DNA of 64,000 nt from QAND01 sp003150225 (GTDB lineage: Bacteria; Bacillota; Clostridia; Christensenellales; QAND01): assembly GCF_044357945.1 (NCBI RefSeq), contig NZ_CP076563.1, positions 310,001 through 374,000 of the forward strand, read 5' to 3'. A program made the translations under genes and the position numbers. Position 1 is the first letter of the stretch. Each line of letters opens with the position of its first letter. The notes beneath the pieces are model-generated. The model was given only the letters and a program-made list of their open reading frames with translations. It had not been told where the DNA came from and ran no database searches. Below, piece after piece: positions 7,400 through 13,746 of this stretch.

Positions 7400-8560
7400 T
7401 CAAAGGGCGTCAGTGATGCGTCGCAGATCGGAGAGGGAGACGTCCTGGTAATACCGCAGCATCTCCTCCGAGGTATGCCCGATAAGTTCCAGTTTATCCC
7501 GATCGGGAGCGGACACGGATTTCAAAAGAGTGGCGAAGGTGTGCCGGCAGGAGTGGGGCGTGATCCTGTGTCGCCCGTATTCGTCCGTAGGATTCGATAT
7601 GCCGATTTGTTCAAGGGCCTCATAGAAATACCCGCGGTACTCCTTCAAAGCCAACTGGGAGCCGTCTGGAGCGCAGAACAGGGGCCCTGCAATCCTATCG
7701 CAGGTCAGGCGGTCGATGATAGGCTGGATTTTGGGGGATATGGTCACAGTACGGTTGATGCCGGCCTCGGTTTTGATCCCCCCTGTAATGGCTTTTTCTT
7801 TCCGGTTGTAGTTGGCTACATCCAACTTGAGGAAGGCGCTAGGGCGGAAACCCAGGTAGCAGGCGCAATAGATATAGTCCGCATAGGGGACCCGGTCTAT
7901 GTTGGCTTTTATTTGCTCCAACTCTTTGCTGTTGAATCCCACTTTTGTGGAGGTCTCCCCGGTCCTCACCTTGAGGAATTTTGCAAGGTTAGCTTCTCCA
8001 GCCAGATTGGCGGGGACATAACCCCGGGGGATACCGTATTTATACACCAGGCCAAGGCAGGTTTTTGCGATCTGTCGGGTGCGTTTGCCCGATGTTCCTT
8101 TCTTGGGCGCGAAATCATCCAGGCACTCCTGGAGGTCGTCTATGTCCATGTTCTCCATGCTGTTCTGCCAGATAGGCTTGAACACCGAGAACGCCGCCCG
8201 GTATCCCTCCAGCGTTTTAGGGGAAGCCTGGTGCGTGGGCAGCCATAGGTCGTAAAGCTCTTTGAGAGGAATCTGGGTGGACTTTCGCCGTATGGGTTTT
8301 AGGATGCGCGGGTCCTGGAGTTTTGGAAGGTACTCCAGGGCTTCTCTTTTGGTTTTAAAGCCAGCCTTTTTTGCCATGACCCGGCCCGTGGGGGTATAAC
8401 CGAAGGTCCGCTCGCAACACCAGCTCGCTCCCCGTTTATAGACGGTGCCTTCGCCGTTTCCACGCCGGCGTTTCTGCCGGACCGGCTCTTGCCGGACGCC
8501 GCAGGCGAAACAGAAGACCGCCTTCGGGGGCAGCTCGACACCACATTTCTTACAAACCAT
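7400..8560 (-). CDS. int: Tyrosine-type site-specific integrase with N-terminal zinc ribbon
   Basis: Catalyses integration of the element at tRNA-Lys. The 386-aa protein starts with a small zinc ribbon (Cys3, Cys6, Cys17, Cys20), then a basic arm-binding-like segment (RRRGNGEGTVYKRG), a core-binding helical domain and the C-terminal catalytic domain. Catalytic residues are visible: Arg in YLGFRPSAFLKL, HSCRHTF (H-x-x-R), the LIGHTS histidine and the tyrosine of LRYYQDV. The ATG at 8560 has GGGGTG 8 nt upstream; an upstream in-frame ATG at 8602 is inside an inverted repeat and less likely. The gene ends 115 bp from attL, as expected for an integrase next to its att site. It looks intact. Confidence 0.93.
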   Translation of the reverse strand: MVCKKCGVELPPKAVFCFACGVRQEPVRQKRRRGNGEGTVYKRGASWCCERTFGYTPTGRVMAKKAGFKTKREALEYLPKLQDPRILKPIRRKSTQIPLKELYDLWLPTHQASPKTLEGYRAAFSVFKPIWQNSMENMDIDDLQECLDDFAPKKGTSGKRTRQIAKTCLGLVYKYGIPRGYVPANLAGEANLAKFLKVRTGETSTKVGFNSKELEQIKANIDRVPYADYIYCACYLGFRPSAFLKLDVANYNRKEKAITGGIKTEAGINRTVTISPKIQPIIDRLTCDRIAGPLFCAPDGSQLALKEYRGYFYEALEQIGISNPTDEYGRHRITPHSCRHTFATLLKSVSAPDRDKLELIGHTSEEMLRYYQDVSLSDLRRITDAL

Positions 8561-8588
8561 TGTGTTTTCACCCCTAAATATGCTATAT

Positions 8589-8678
8589 TCAGGGTATAGC
8601 AAAGCTCACCCGCCCAAAGGTGCTTTTGCTATACCCTGACCGTTCTCCTGTTGCAGCAGGAGGCGGTCCCTTTTTTTT
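8589..8678 (+). ncRNA. Candidate structured RNA: long hairpin plus terminator, divergent from int
   Basis: A perfect 15-bp inverted repeat (8589-8603 with 8625-8639) encloses a 4-bp apical stem (CACC 8607-8610 with GGTG 8619-8622). It is followed at once by a second hairpin (GACCG/CGGTC and CTCCTG/CAGGAG, 8638-8668) with T8. The second hairpin is a good plus-strand terminator, yet no plus-strand gene precedes it. A possible plus-strand promoter, TTGTGT (8560-8565) with an 18-bp spacer and TATATT (8584-8589), would start a transcript near 8596 of about 80 nt. It could instead be an operator for int with a stray terminator. No known RNA family is recognised. Confidence 0.4.
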
Positions 8679-9235
8679 CAGTTCAAATACATAGAGACCA
8701 TAGTCGCTGTAGACAAGGGTGTGATGATAATCGTCGCCTCGTCCCAATCAATAGAACAAATTGGGGAGCAATCCATATTTTCCCTGTATGCGAGTATGTA
8801 TGATAAAAGATCAGCTTCTTCGAGTGTATTACTTTTAGTCCAACCGGGATACCTCATACTAACTTCATAATTACCAAAATGATCAGCGGTTGCCTCAATA
8901 ATTTCCATACAATAAAAAGCGGTTTCGCTTGCGCTTTCATCCGAGCAGAGAACAGAGTATCCGGCGCGGGCTATTTCGTGACCATCTAATGCGATTATGG
9001 CGTTTCCGGGTTTTTCAAAATATGTGACCGTGCCATCATAGTATAGATATTCCGGGTCGTCCTCAACAAATTTGGAGTTAAACTTCTTAACCTCGTTAAT
9101 ACTCATGTCAGATACATTATTGGACAAGAAACCAAGCGGGTCGATGTCTGCGTACTTGTTAACCGCAGTTGAAGCTCCTCCTGAACACCCAACACCGAGC
9201 AGAACCAACAGTGAGACTACGAGCGCAGCAAATCT
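8678..9235 (-). pseudogene. 5'-truncated lipoprotein gene of unknown function
   Basis: The reading frame encodes a lipoprotein: a hydrophobic segment ALVVSLLVLLGVGC with a lipobox-like end (GVGC), then about 165 residues without a recognised domain. The usual start (Met plus Lys/Arg) is missing. The frame runs without an ATG or GTG up to about 9235, where sequence belonging to a phage DUF2800 gene on the other strand begins. Only a TTG at 9208 without a ribosome binding site could start it. I read this as loss of the first codons by the deletion that created the junction near 9230. Its stop touches the terminator of the candidate RNA. Confidence 0.6.
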
Positions 9236-9873
9236 ATCAGCCCCGTATGAACAACATCAGCGTGTATGAGTTGCCCGCTGCGGAGCTGTTGAGTTGGGCG
9301 GAGAAGACCGTTAAACCAACCGCGGCTAAGGCCGCTAAGGGTAAGGGGGCTTATAAAGAGGGGGAGCATTGCCGGTTTTGTCCACATGCTGGGCGATGCC
9401 GGAAACTAACCAAGGCCTGTACTGAGTATGTGCGTACCTACACCGGGAGGTTAGGGGTAAAGGTGCTGGCGCCGTATGAGGTAGCAGACATTCTTGCCAT
9501 GGAGCCCATGATCACCCTCTGGCTGAAACGGGTCAAAGCCCAGGCTATGGATACTCTGATCCAGGGCGGCGAGATTCCGGGGTACAAGGTGGTAGAGGGC
9601 AAGATGGGCAACCGTAAATGGTCCGACGAGTTGGCCGTGGCTGAGAAGCTGAAGGCCGAAGGGTACAGCCTGGAGGACTACACCGAGACCAAACTGCTGA
9701 GCCCTGCTGCACTGGACAAGGCGATTGGAAAGAAAAAGACCGCGGAGCTGTTAGCCGATCTAGTTACCCGGACACCAGGATCACCGATTATTGCACCTGA
9801 GACTGATAAACGGCCCGCATATAACCGGGTGGCCGAAGCAGTAAAAGACTTTGAGGAGGAGACCAAGCGGTGA
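9229..9873 (+). pseudogene. Phage DUF2800 (Cas4/RecB-like nuclease) gene, 5' part deleted
   Basis: From about 9229 the frame reads IYQPRMNNISVYELPAAELL..., the C-terminal half of phage DUF2800 proteins, which are related to RecB/Cas4 nucleases and accompany DUF2815 in phage replication modules. A cysteine cluster (C-RF-C-PHAGR-C, then C) typical of the Fe-S end is present. Family members are usually around 350-400 aa; here only about 210 remain, so the nuclease core is lost. Upstream sequence in this frame is antisense to a lipoprotein gene, marking a deletion junction. Translation might restart at ATG 9247. The stop TGA overlaps the GTG of the next small gene. Confidence 0.7.
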
Positions 9874-10063
9874 TCAATCTAAAAGATTTCACGGAGGGAT
9901 CTTTAATACGCCTAAAAAAATAGGTGCCAAAGAACCCTGTGATCTGATTTTGCTTTCAACTACAAAAGAAGCTATAGACCTCATCCGTGACTTACTCCAC
10001 GCAAATGCGTATCAAATAACCCCAGAACCACTTTGGACTACAAATAAAGGAGACAACGAATAA
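9870..10063 (+). CDS. Small phage protein with an A7 frameshift site
   Basis: GTG 9870 overlaps the DUF2800 stop (GTGA) and opens VINLKDFTEGSLIRLKK, then meets TAG at 9921. The zero-frame codons before the stop are CTA AAA AAA, which form the slippery heptamer A AAA AAA (9914-9920). A -1 shift there continues in frame as IGAKEPCDLILLSTTKEAIDLIRDLLHANAY... to TAA 10061-10063, which overlaps the DUF2815 start. The combined product would be about 64 aa. This is either programmed -1 frameshifting, as used by several phages, or a one-base deletion in a homopolymer. The function is not recognised. Confidence 0.45.
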
Positions 10064-10659
10064 TGGCAACTAAAGTAGTGACCGGAAAAGTTAGGTTTTC
10101 GTATGTACAGATTTTTGAGCCCAAGGAGCCTATCTCCGGAGGTGATCCTAAGTATAGTATTACCCTCTTAATTCCCAAAAGTGACACTGCCACTGTTGGC
10201 AAGATCAAAGAAGCGATGAAGGAGGCCAGGGAGAACTTCTGTAAGCGTAACGGGGCTAACGCCCTACCCATGAACCCGGTAAATCCATTGCACGATGGCG
10301 ATGGGGTGAAAGACAATGGCGATCCCTACGGCCCCGAATGCGCCGGGTGTTGGGTGCTTTCGGCTTCTGCCCGGGAAACTCAGAGGCCTGTTATTGTTGA
10401 TGCCTTCCGCAACGAAATCACTGATCCTGGGGAGGTGTACAGCGGATGCTATGGCCGGGCAGCCATTAACTTCTACGGATACAGCAACGTGAAAAAGGGT
10501 ATCGGTTGTGGCCTGTTGTCTGTACAAAAGCTCCATGACGGAGAGCCGTTTGGCACTGTGGGTAGTGCGTCCGATTTTAACCTCTTTGATCGAACAGACA
10601 GCCGAAGCAATCCGGACAGAAGTCTCCGAGAGCGCTGTGACCCAAGATCAGGTAACTGA
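10063..10659 (+). pseudogene. Phage DUF2815 (ssDNA-binding-like) protein, altered C-terminus
   Basis: The first about 172 residues (MATKVVTGKVRFSYVQIFEPK...) match DUF2815 proteins, small phage proteins thought to act as single-strand DNA-binding factors in replication. They include the internal AGCWVLSASARETQRP and GCYGRAAINFYGYSN segments. The family normally ends with an acidic tail after DFN. Here, after GSASDFN (near 10580), the sequence becomes LFDRTDSRSNPDRS..., which is an out-of-frame reading of a phage tail gene. The C-terminal tail is therefore lost at a second deletion junction. The core domain is complete, so some function may remain. The start ATG overlaps the preceding stop codon. 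Confidence 0.7.
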
Positions 10660-11011
10660 GCTTGTCAGCACCAGTATGACCCAGCTTTCGGATAGCTTCA
10701 CCTTTCAGTTTACGGAGCTGCGGGCTATGGTGGACGCCAATGACGCGGATACGCGGGAACAGTTTCAACTCTTTGAGGAATACATCCGGTTTGAAAACGG
10801 CAATATCATTCTGGGTGAGAAGGGAAGCGAGCTGGTTCTACGGCAAGAGAATGACCGAATCAGTTTTCTGGATGGAGGCGCCGAGGTAGCCTATTTCTCC
10901 AACAAACAGCTAGTGGTCCTTGACGGCCATTTTCTGCACTCTCTGCGGATAGGGCCCGTGGCCTTTATCCCGCGGGAAAATGGCAATATTTCTTTGACGA
11001 AGGTGGGGTGA
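10577..11011 (+). pseudogene. Phage tail tip/minor structural protein, C-terminal fragment
   Basis: From about 10577 the frame reads LTSLIEQTAEAIRTEVSESAVTQDQV... and continues to an ENGNIILGEKGSELVLRQENDRISFLDGG...YFSNKQL region, typical of the C-terminal end of long Siphovirus tail-tip or minor structural proteins, which are usually many hundreds of residues long. Only about 145 residues remain, and the N-terminal side overlaps the end of DUF2815 in another frame. This marks deletion of all packaging, head and tail-tube genes that normally separate replication from tail-tip genes. Confidence 0.65.
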
Positions 11012-11017
11012 GTAGCG

Positions 11018-11194
11018 ATGGCAACGATTACAGGCAGTACGTCTAGTAGTGTCTGGACCCACAGGCTGGTGGTAACGGAGGGTTCTGCCGATATCGCGAA
11101 CAACACCAGTCCACTGACGGTGGAGGTTTATATCGGCCGAGTATCCTCCAGTGGGTCGTATATGTACGGCGCCAAGATATGCAGGGCAACCTAA
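11018..11194 (+). pseudogene. Phage tail-fibre-like protein, N-terminal fragment
   Basis: ATG 11018 starts a 58-aa frame (MATITGSTSSSVWTHRLVVTEG...) that resembles the beginning of phage structural proteins with beta-sandwich repeats, rich in Ser and Thr. It stops at TAA 11192-11194 after running into the reading frame of the amidase gene. The end of the original protein is missing. The short product is probably meaningless. Confidence 0.5.
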
Positions 11195-11997
11195 AGCTGG
11201 GGGGATTCCACGCTGCTGTTGACGACAAGGAGATCATCCGATGTTCACCTTTTGACCGCAACACCTGGAACGCCACCGATGGGAATGGCCCGGGGAACCG
11301 GCAGGGAATTGCCATTGAAATCTGTTATAGCAAGAGCGGCGGCGAACGGTTCATCCAAGCGGAGAAGAACGCAGCGGAGTATATTGCCAAATTACTGAAA
11401 GAGCGCAACTGGGGCCTTGATAGGGTGACACGGCACTATGATTACTTCCCGGAGAAGGGATGCCCGCACCGTACTATGGCCATGGGCTGGCAGCGATTCC
11501 TGGACATGGTAGCTGCATATATGGGGGGAGAAGCTCCCCGGCCTGTCCCTACTCCTGTCCCCAGTACAAAGGAGATTGATGCATTCTATCGGGTCCGCAC
11601 CCGAAAGCATGGCTGGCTACCGGAGGTATGTAACCTTGCAGACTACGCTGGGTGGGAGGATAGTCCCATTACCGATGTGGCCATCGGGGTGTCCCATGGG
11701 TCGGTAAAGTACCGGGTGCATGTGATGGGTGGCGACTGGCTCCCCTGGGTAACTGGATACAACATCAACGATATCGTGAACGGTTACGCCGGGAATGGAA
11801 AGGTGATCGACGCCATCCAAGTGTATTTCTATACCCCCGATGATATTCGACCCTTTAAAAAAGCCGAGTACCGGGTGGCTCCTGTGGGCGGCGGGTATTA
11901 TTCCTTCCAGCATGACAACGAGACTACGAATGGCCAGGATGGATATGCTGGGCTGTTTGGCAAGGCCATTGGCAAATTCCAGCTAACCATCGAATAG
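11179..11997 (+). pseudogene. Phage N-acetylmuramoyl-L-alanine amidase (endolysin), 5' part deleted
   Basis: The frame begins with MQGNLKLGGFHAAVDDKEIIRC...DGNGPGNRQGIAIEIC, internal sequence of the Amidase_2 fold, which cuts the bond between MurNAc and the stem peptide. The later zinc-site region RHYDYFPEKGCPHR is present (His and Cys ligands), followed by a linker rich in Pro and Thr and a C-terminal segment of about 135 aa, probably cell-wall binding. The first about 60 residues of the fold, including the first zinc-binding histidine, are absent, and no ribosome binding site precedes ATG 11179. The enzyme is predicted inactive. Confidence 0.75.
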
Positions 11998-12010
11998 GGG
12001 GTGATTAGAT

Positions 12011-12358
12011 GTGGAAGTAGCGTTGTCGATTCTCTCGGTTCTTGGGATCAATGGTATTTTGCTGTTCTTCATCAAGCGGTTCTTTGATAAAAAGGACGGC
12101 GAGGCGAAGGAGGAAAAAGCAGACAGGGACGCACTGATCAAAGAGGTGCGGACAGGCCTTGGCACCATTCGATTATTGGCTTATGCCAGGCTATCCGAGG
12201 AAATCGAGAGGTTGTTGAACAAGGGATACGCCACCCCATCGGAGCGGCGGATTCTGGAAGAGATGTATTTGAATTACAAGGCCCATGGGTGGAATGGAGA
12301 TATGGATTCTAGGATAGAGAAGGTTCATACCCTCCCCACCAAGGACTTGAAACATTAA
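12011..12358 (+). CDS. Small phage membrane protein with coiled-coil region
   Basis: A 115-aa protein with one N-terminal membrane segment (VALSILSVLGINGILLFFI) followed by a highly charged, probably coiled-coil cytosolic part (FFDKKDGEAKEEKADRD...). Similar proteins lie between endolysin and holin genes in clostridial phages and may help lysis, but no precise role is established. The GTG start has GGGGTG 8 nt upstream; an overlapping ATG at 12009 is out of frame. The gene looks intact, unlike its left neighbours. Confidence 0.7.
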   Translation: MEVALSILSVLGINGILLFFIKRFFDKKDGEAKEEKADRDALIKEVRTGLGTIRLLAYARLSEEIERLLNKGYATPSERRILEEMYLNYKAHGWNGDMDSRIEKVHTLPTKDLKH

Positions 12359-12371
12359 GGAGGAATTTGTG

Positions 12372-12635
12372 ATGGAAATTCTGAACGACTACATTGTGGT
12401 ATTGGTAATGGCGATCTGCCTGGCGGTAGGATATATCATCAAGCATTTCCTGCCTATGGACAACAAATGGATTCCCCTTATTATGGGGTGTCTAGGGGTA
12501 CTAATCAATGTGTGGGTGAACACCTGGGTATTTACCCCCGAGGTTCTTCTGGGCGGCCTAGCAAGTGGCCTGGCCGCAACTGGTGCCTTTGAGATGGTGC
12601 GGAACCTTGTAGGCAATGAAAATATGGACGTATAA
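12372..12635 (+). CDS. Phage holin
   Basis: An 87-aa protein with three likely membrane segments (YIVVLVMAICLAVGYII, WIPLIMGCLGVLINVWVNTW and a glycine/alanine-rich third one at LLGGLASGLAATGAF) and a short charged tail, the pattern of small phage holins that form membrane lesions for endolysin release. ATG 12372 has AAGGAGG 8 nt upstream; GTG 12369 is the alternative. It sits beside the amidase remnant, and a terminator follows. It seems intact, but without an active endolysin its role is unclear. Confidence 0.75.
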   Translation: MEILNDYIVVLVMAICLAVGYIIKHFLPMDNKWIPLIMGCLGVLINVWVNTWVFTPEVLLGGLASGLAATGAFEMVRNLVGNENMDV

Positions 12636-12654
12636 CCTATAGGTTATATCAATG

Positions 12655-12686
12655 AAAGCCCCTGGTTTATCCGGGGGCTTTTTTAT
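12655..12686 (+). terminator. Terminator after the holin gene
   Basis: The AAAGCCCC arm (12655-12662) pairs with GGGGCTTT (12674-12681) with an inner GG/CC extension, followed by a T-rich tract. It closes the phage lysis transcript before hicAB. Confidence 0.88.
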
Positions 12687-12688
12687 TA

Positions 12689-12744
12689 TACGTGTAAAAA
12701 ATACGTAAAAAAATATTGACATACGTGCGTTATACACGTATAAT
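12689..12744 (+). promoter_or_regulatory. hicAB promoter with repeated operator half-sites
   Basis: A consensus promoter, TTGACA (12716-12721), 17-bp spacer, TATAAT (12739-12744), overlaps an inverted repeat ATACGTG (12721-12727)/CACGTAT (12735-12741). Two more half-sites, TACGTG at 12689 and TACGTA at 12702, lie upstream. Such repeated sites are what an autorepressing HicB antitoxin would bind; the binding itself is inferred. Confidence 0.75.
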
Positions 12745-12766
12745 ATAAGCGTAAGGAGGGAACGAT

Positions 12767-12955
12767 GTGAAATACCGGGAAGTAATGAAACTACTCCGTG
12801 ATGATGGCTGGAGGGAGATTCCAGAGCGAACGAGAGGATCACATATCCAGCTAAGGCATCCGACCAAGCCCGGAAAGGTTACGGTGCCAAGTCACACGGG
12901 GGATATCCCACCTGGAACATTGAACTCCATCCTAAAGCAGGCAGGGCTCAAATGA
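12767..12955 (+). CDS. hicA: HicA-type mRNA interferase toxin
   Basis: A 62-aa double-stranded-RNA-binding-like toxin that cuts mRNA when free of its antitoxin. The family features are visible: KYREVMKLLRDDGW at the N-terminus, the catalytic histidine in RGSHIQLRHP, KVTVPSH and the final IPPGTLNSILKQAGL. GTG 12767 follows AAGGAGGG at a good distance. The pair with hicB in the order toxin-antitoxin is the usual hicAB layout. It lies near the right end of the prophage and probably stabilises it. All catalytic features look intact. Confidence 0.93.
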   Translation: MKYREVMKLLRDDGWREIPERTRGSHIQLRHPTKPGKVTVPSHTGDIPPGTLNSILKQAGLK

Positions 12956-12994
12956 GAGCCCTTTGCCTGATATGACAAGAAAGGGGATAAGGAT

Positions 12995-13411
12995 ATGCGA
13001 AAAGCGACCTATTTTGCAGTGTTTGAGCCTTCCGAAGATGGCGGGTATAGCGTTTACTTTCCGGACCTCCCGGGCTGCGTAAGCTTTGGGGAGGATTTCA
13101 AAGCAGCCATGAAAGGGGCGGAGGAGGCCTTGGGGCTTCATTTGTATGGAATGGAGAAGGACGGGGAAGAAATACCGGTTCCCGCCGAGGCGCCTATGGT
13201 TGATCCCGATACGGCAGCGGGATACCTGGTAGCGCCTGTCTCAGTATTTCCTGATATGGTAAAGGATGAGCTGGATAATAAGAGGGTAAAGACAACCCTC
13301 ACCCTCCCGGCATGGCTCAAAGAAGCGGCGGAGCATAGCGCCATGGGGATCAATTATTCTAGGGTACTTGAAACAGCTCTAAAGGATATCTTAGGGATTG
13401 CTCAGAGGTAG
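12995..13411 (+). CDS. hicB: HicB-type antitoxin
   Basis: A 138-aa antitoxin that binds HicA and represses its own operon. The N-terminal HicB fold is clear (ATYFAVFEPSEDGGYSVYFPDLPGCVSFGEDFKAAMKGAEEAL), with the typical GG-Y-x-V-x-FPDLPGC motif. The C-terminal part (KTTLTLPAWLKEAAEHSAMGINYSRVLETALKDIL) looks like a ribbon-helix-helix DNA-binding domain, fitting the repeated operator upstream of hicA. A 39-bp gap separates it from hicA, and its own RBS (AAGGGG) precedes the ATG. Confidence 0.93.
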   Translation: MRKATYFAVFEPSEDGGYSVYFPDLPGCVSFGEDFKAAMKGAEEALGLHLYGMEKDGEEIPVPAEAPMVDPDTAAGYLVAPVSVFPDMVKDELDNKRVKTTLTLPAWLKEAAEHSAMGINYSRVLETALKDILGIAQR

Positions 13412-13505
13412 TATAACGTAAAAAAATAAAACACTACTACATCCCCGTTACTCTCCAGAGGCCCTAAAACCTTTATTTAAGGGGATTTAGAGCCCGAAAA
13501 ATACC
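13412..13505. other. Right end of the prophage, no gene
   Basis: The 94 bp between hicB and attR hold no reading frame of note. An imperfect hairpin (CTAAA/TTTAG with CCTT/AAGG, about 13465-13494) is present. A segment at 13439-13456 (CCCCGTTACTCTCC) resembles CCCCGTGTTACACTCTC near the left end (7385-7401). These could be arm-type integrase sites, but the similarity is short. Confidence 0.4.
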
Positions 13506-13552
13506 GACTTTTAATCAGGGTGTCCGGGGTTCGAGTCCCCGATGGATCACCA
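13506..13552 (+). repeat. attR: 47-bp direct repeat of the tRNA-Lys 3' end
   Basis: An exact copy of 7239-7285. It is the displaced original 3' end of tRNA-Lys and lacks the tRNA 5' half, so it is not a functional tRNA gene. Confidence 0.95.
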
Positions 13553-13571
13553 GCGGCAACTTGCCGCTCCC

Positions 13572-13610
13572 AATTCGCAAACCGCTTTTTTGCGGTTTGC
13601 GAATTTTTTT
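13572..13610 (+). terminator. Original terminator of the tRNA operon, now beyond attR
   Basis: A perfect 14-bp stem (13572-13585 with 13592-13605) with a T6 loop ends in a T tract. A short palindrome (AGCGGCAA/TTGCCGCT, 13552-13568) precedes it. Before integration it would have followed tRNA-Lys directly. The 136 bp from here to the next gene hold only an AT-rich promoter-like stretch (13682-13715). Confidence 0.9.
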
Positions 13611-13746
13611 CGGTGGGAAGGAAGGACGGCATTCCGTGAAAAGGGCTGCCAGAGGGATTGGATTTACAATGGGGCTTTTCTTTTTCATAATGTATGATAA
13701 AATAAAGTGATATTTTTGCCAAATGAGTTGGGAGATTTTCAATCGG

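Larger units (their letters stand above)
7239..13552. mobile_element. Degenerate prophage integrated in tRNA-Lys
   Basis: The segment is bounded by 47-bp perfect direct repeats of the tRNA-Lys 3' end. It carries, in order: a tyrosine integrase reading outward to the left repeat, a two-hairpin RNA-like element, a 5'-truncated lipoprotein gene, parts of phage replication genes (DUF2800, DUF2815), tail gene fragments, a truncated amidase, two small membrane proteins (one holin-like) and HicAB. Terminase, portal, capsid and most tail genes are missing. Three points where unrelated gene fragments meet show that internal deletions produced this element of about 6.3 kb. It cannot make a virion on its own. 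Confidence 0.92.

Noticed and set aside
8589..8639. Inverted repeat as insertion-sequence ends
   Set aside because: The arms are only 21 bp apart, with no transposase or target duplication. A hairpin or operator is more likely.
12634..12647. Palindrome AACCTATAGGTT after the holin gene
   Set aside because: It is short and lies just before the main terminator; it has no T tract and no nearby partner, so no function is claimed.
13506..13552. Apparent second tRNA-Lys gene
   Set aside because: Only the 3' 47 bases are present; there is no 5' acceptor strand or D arm. It is the attR repeat.
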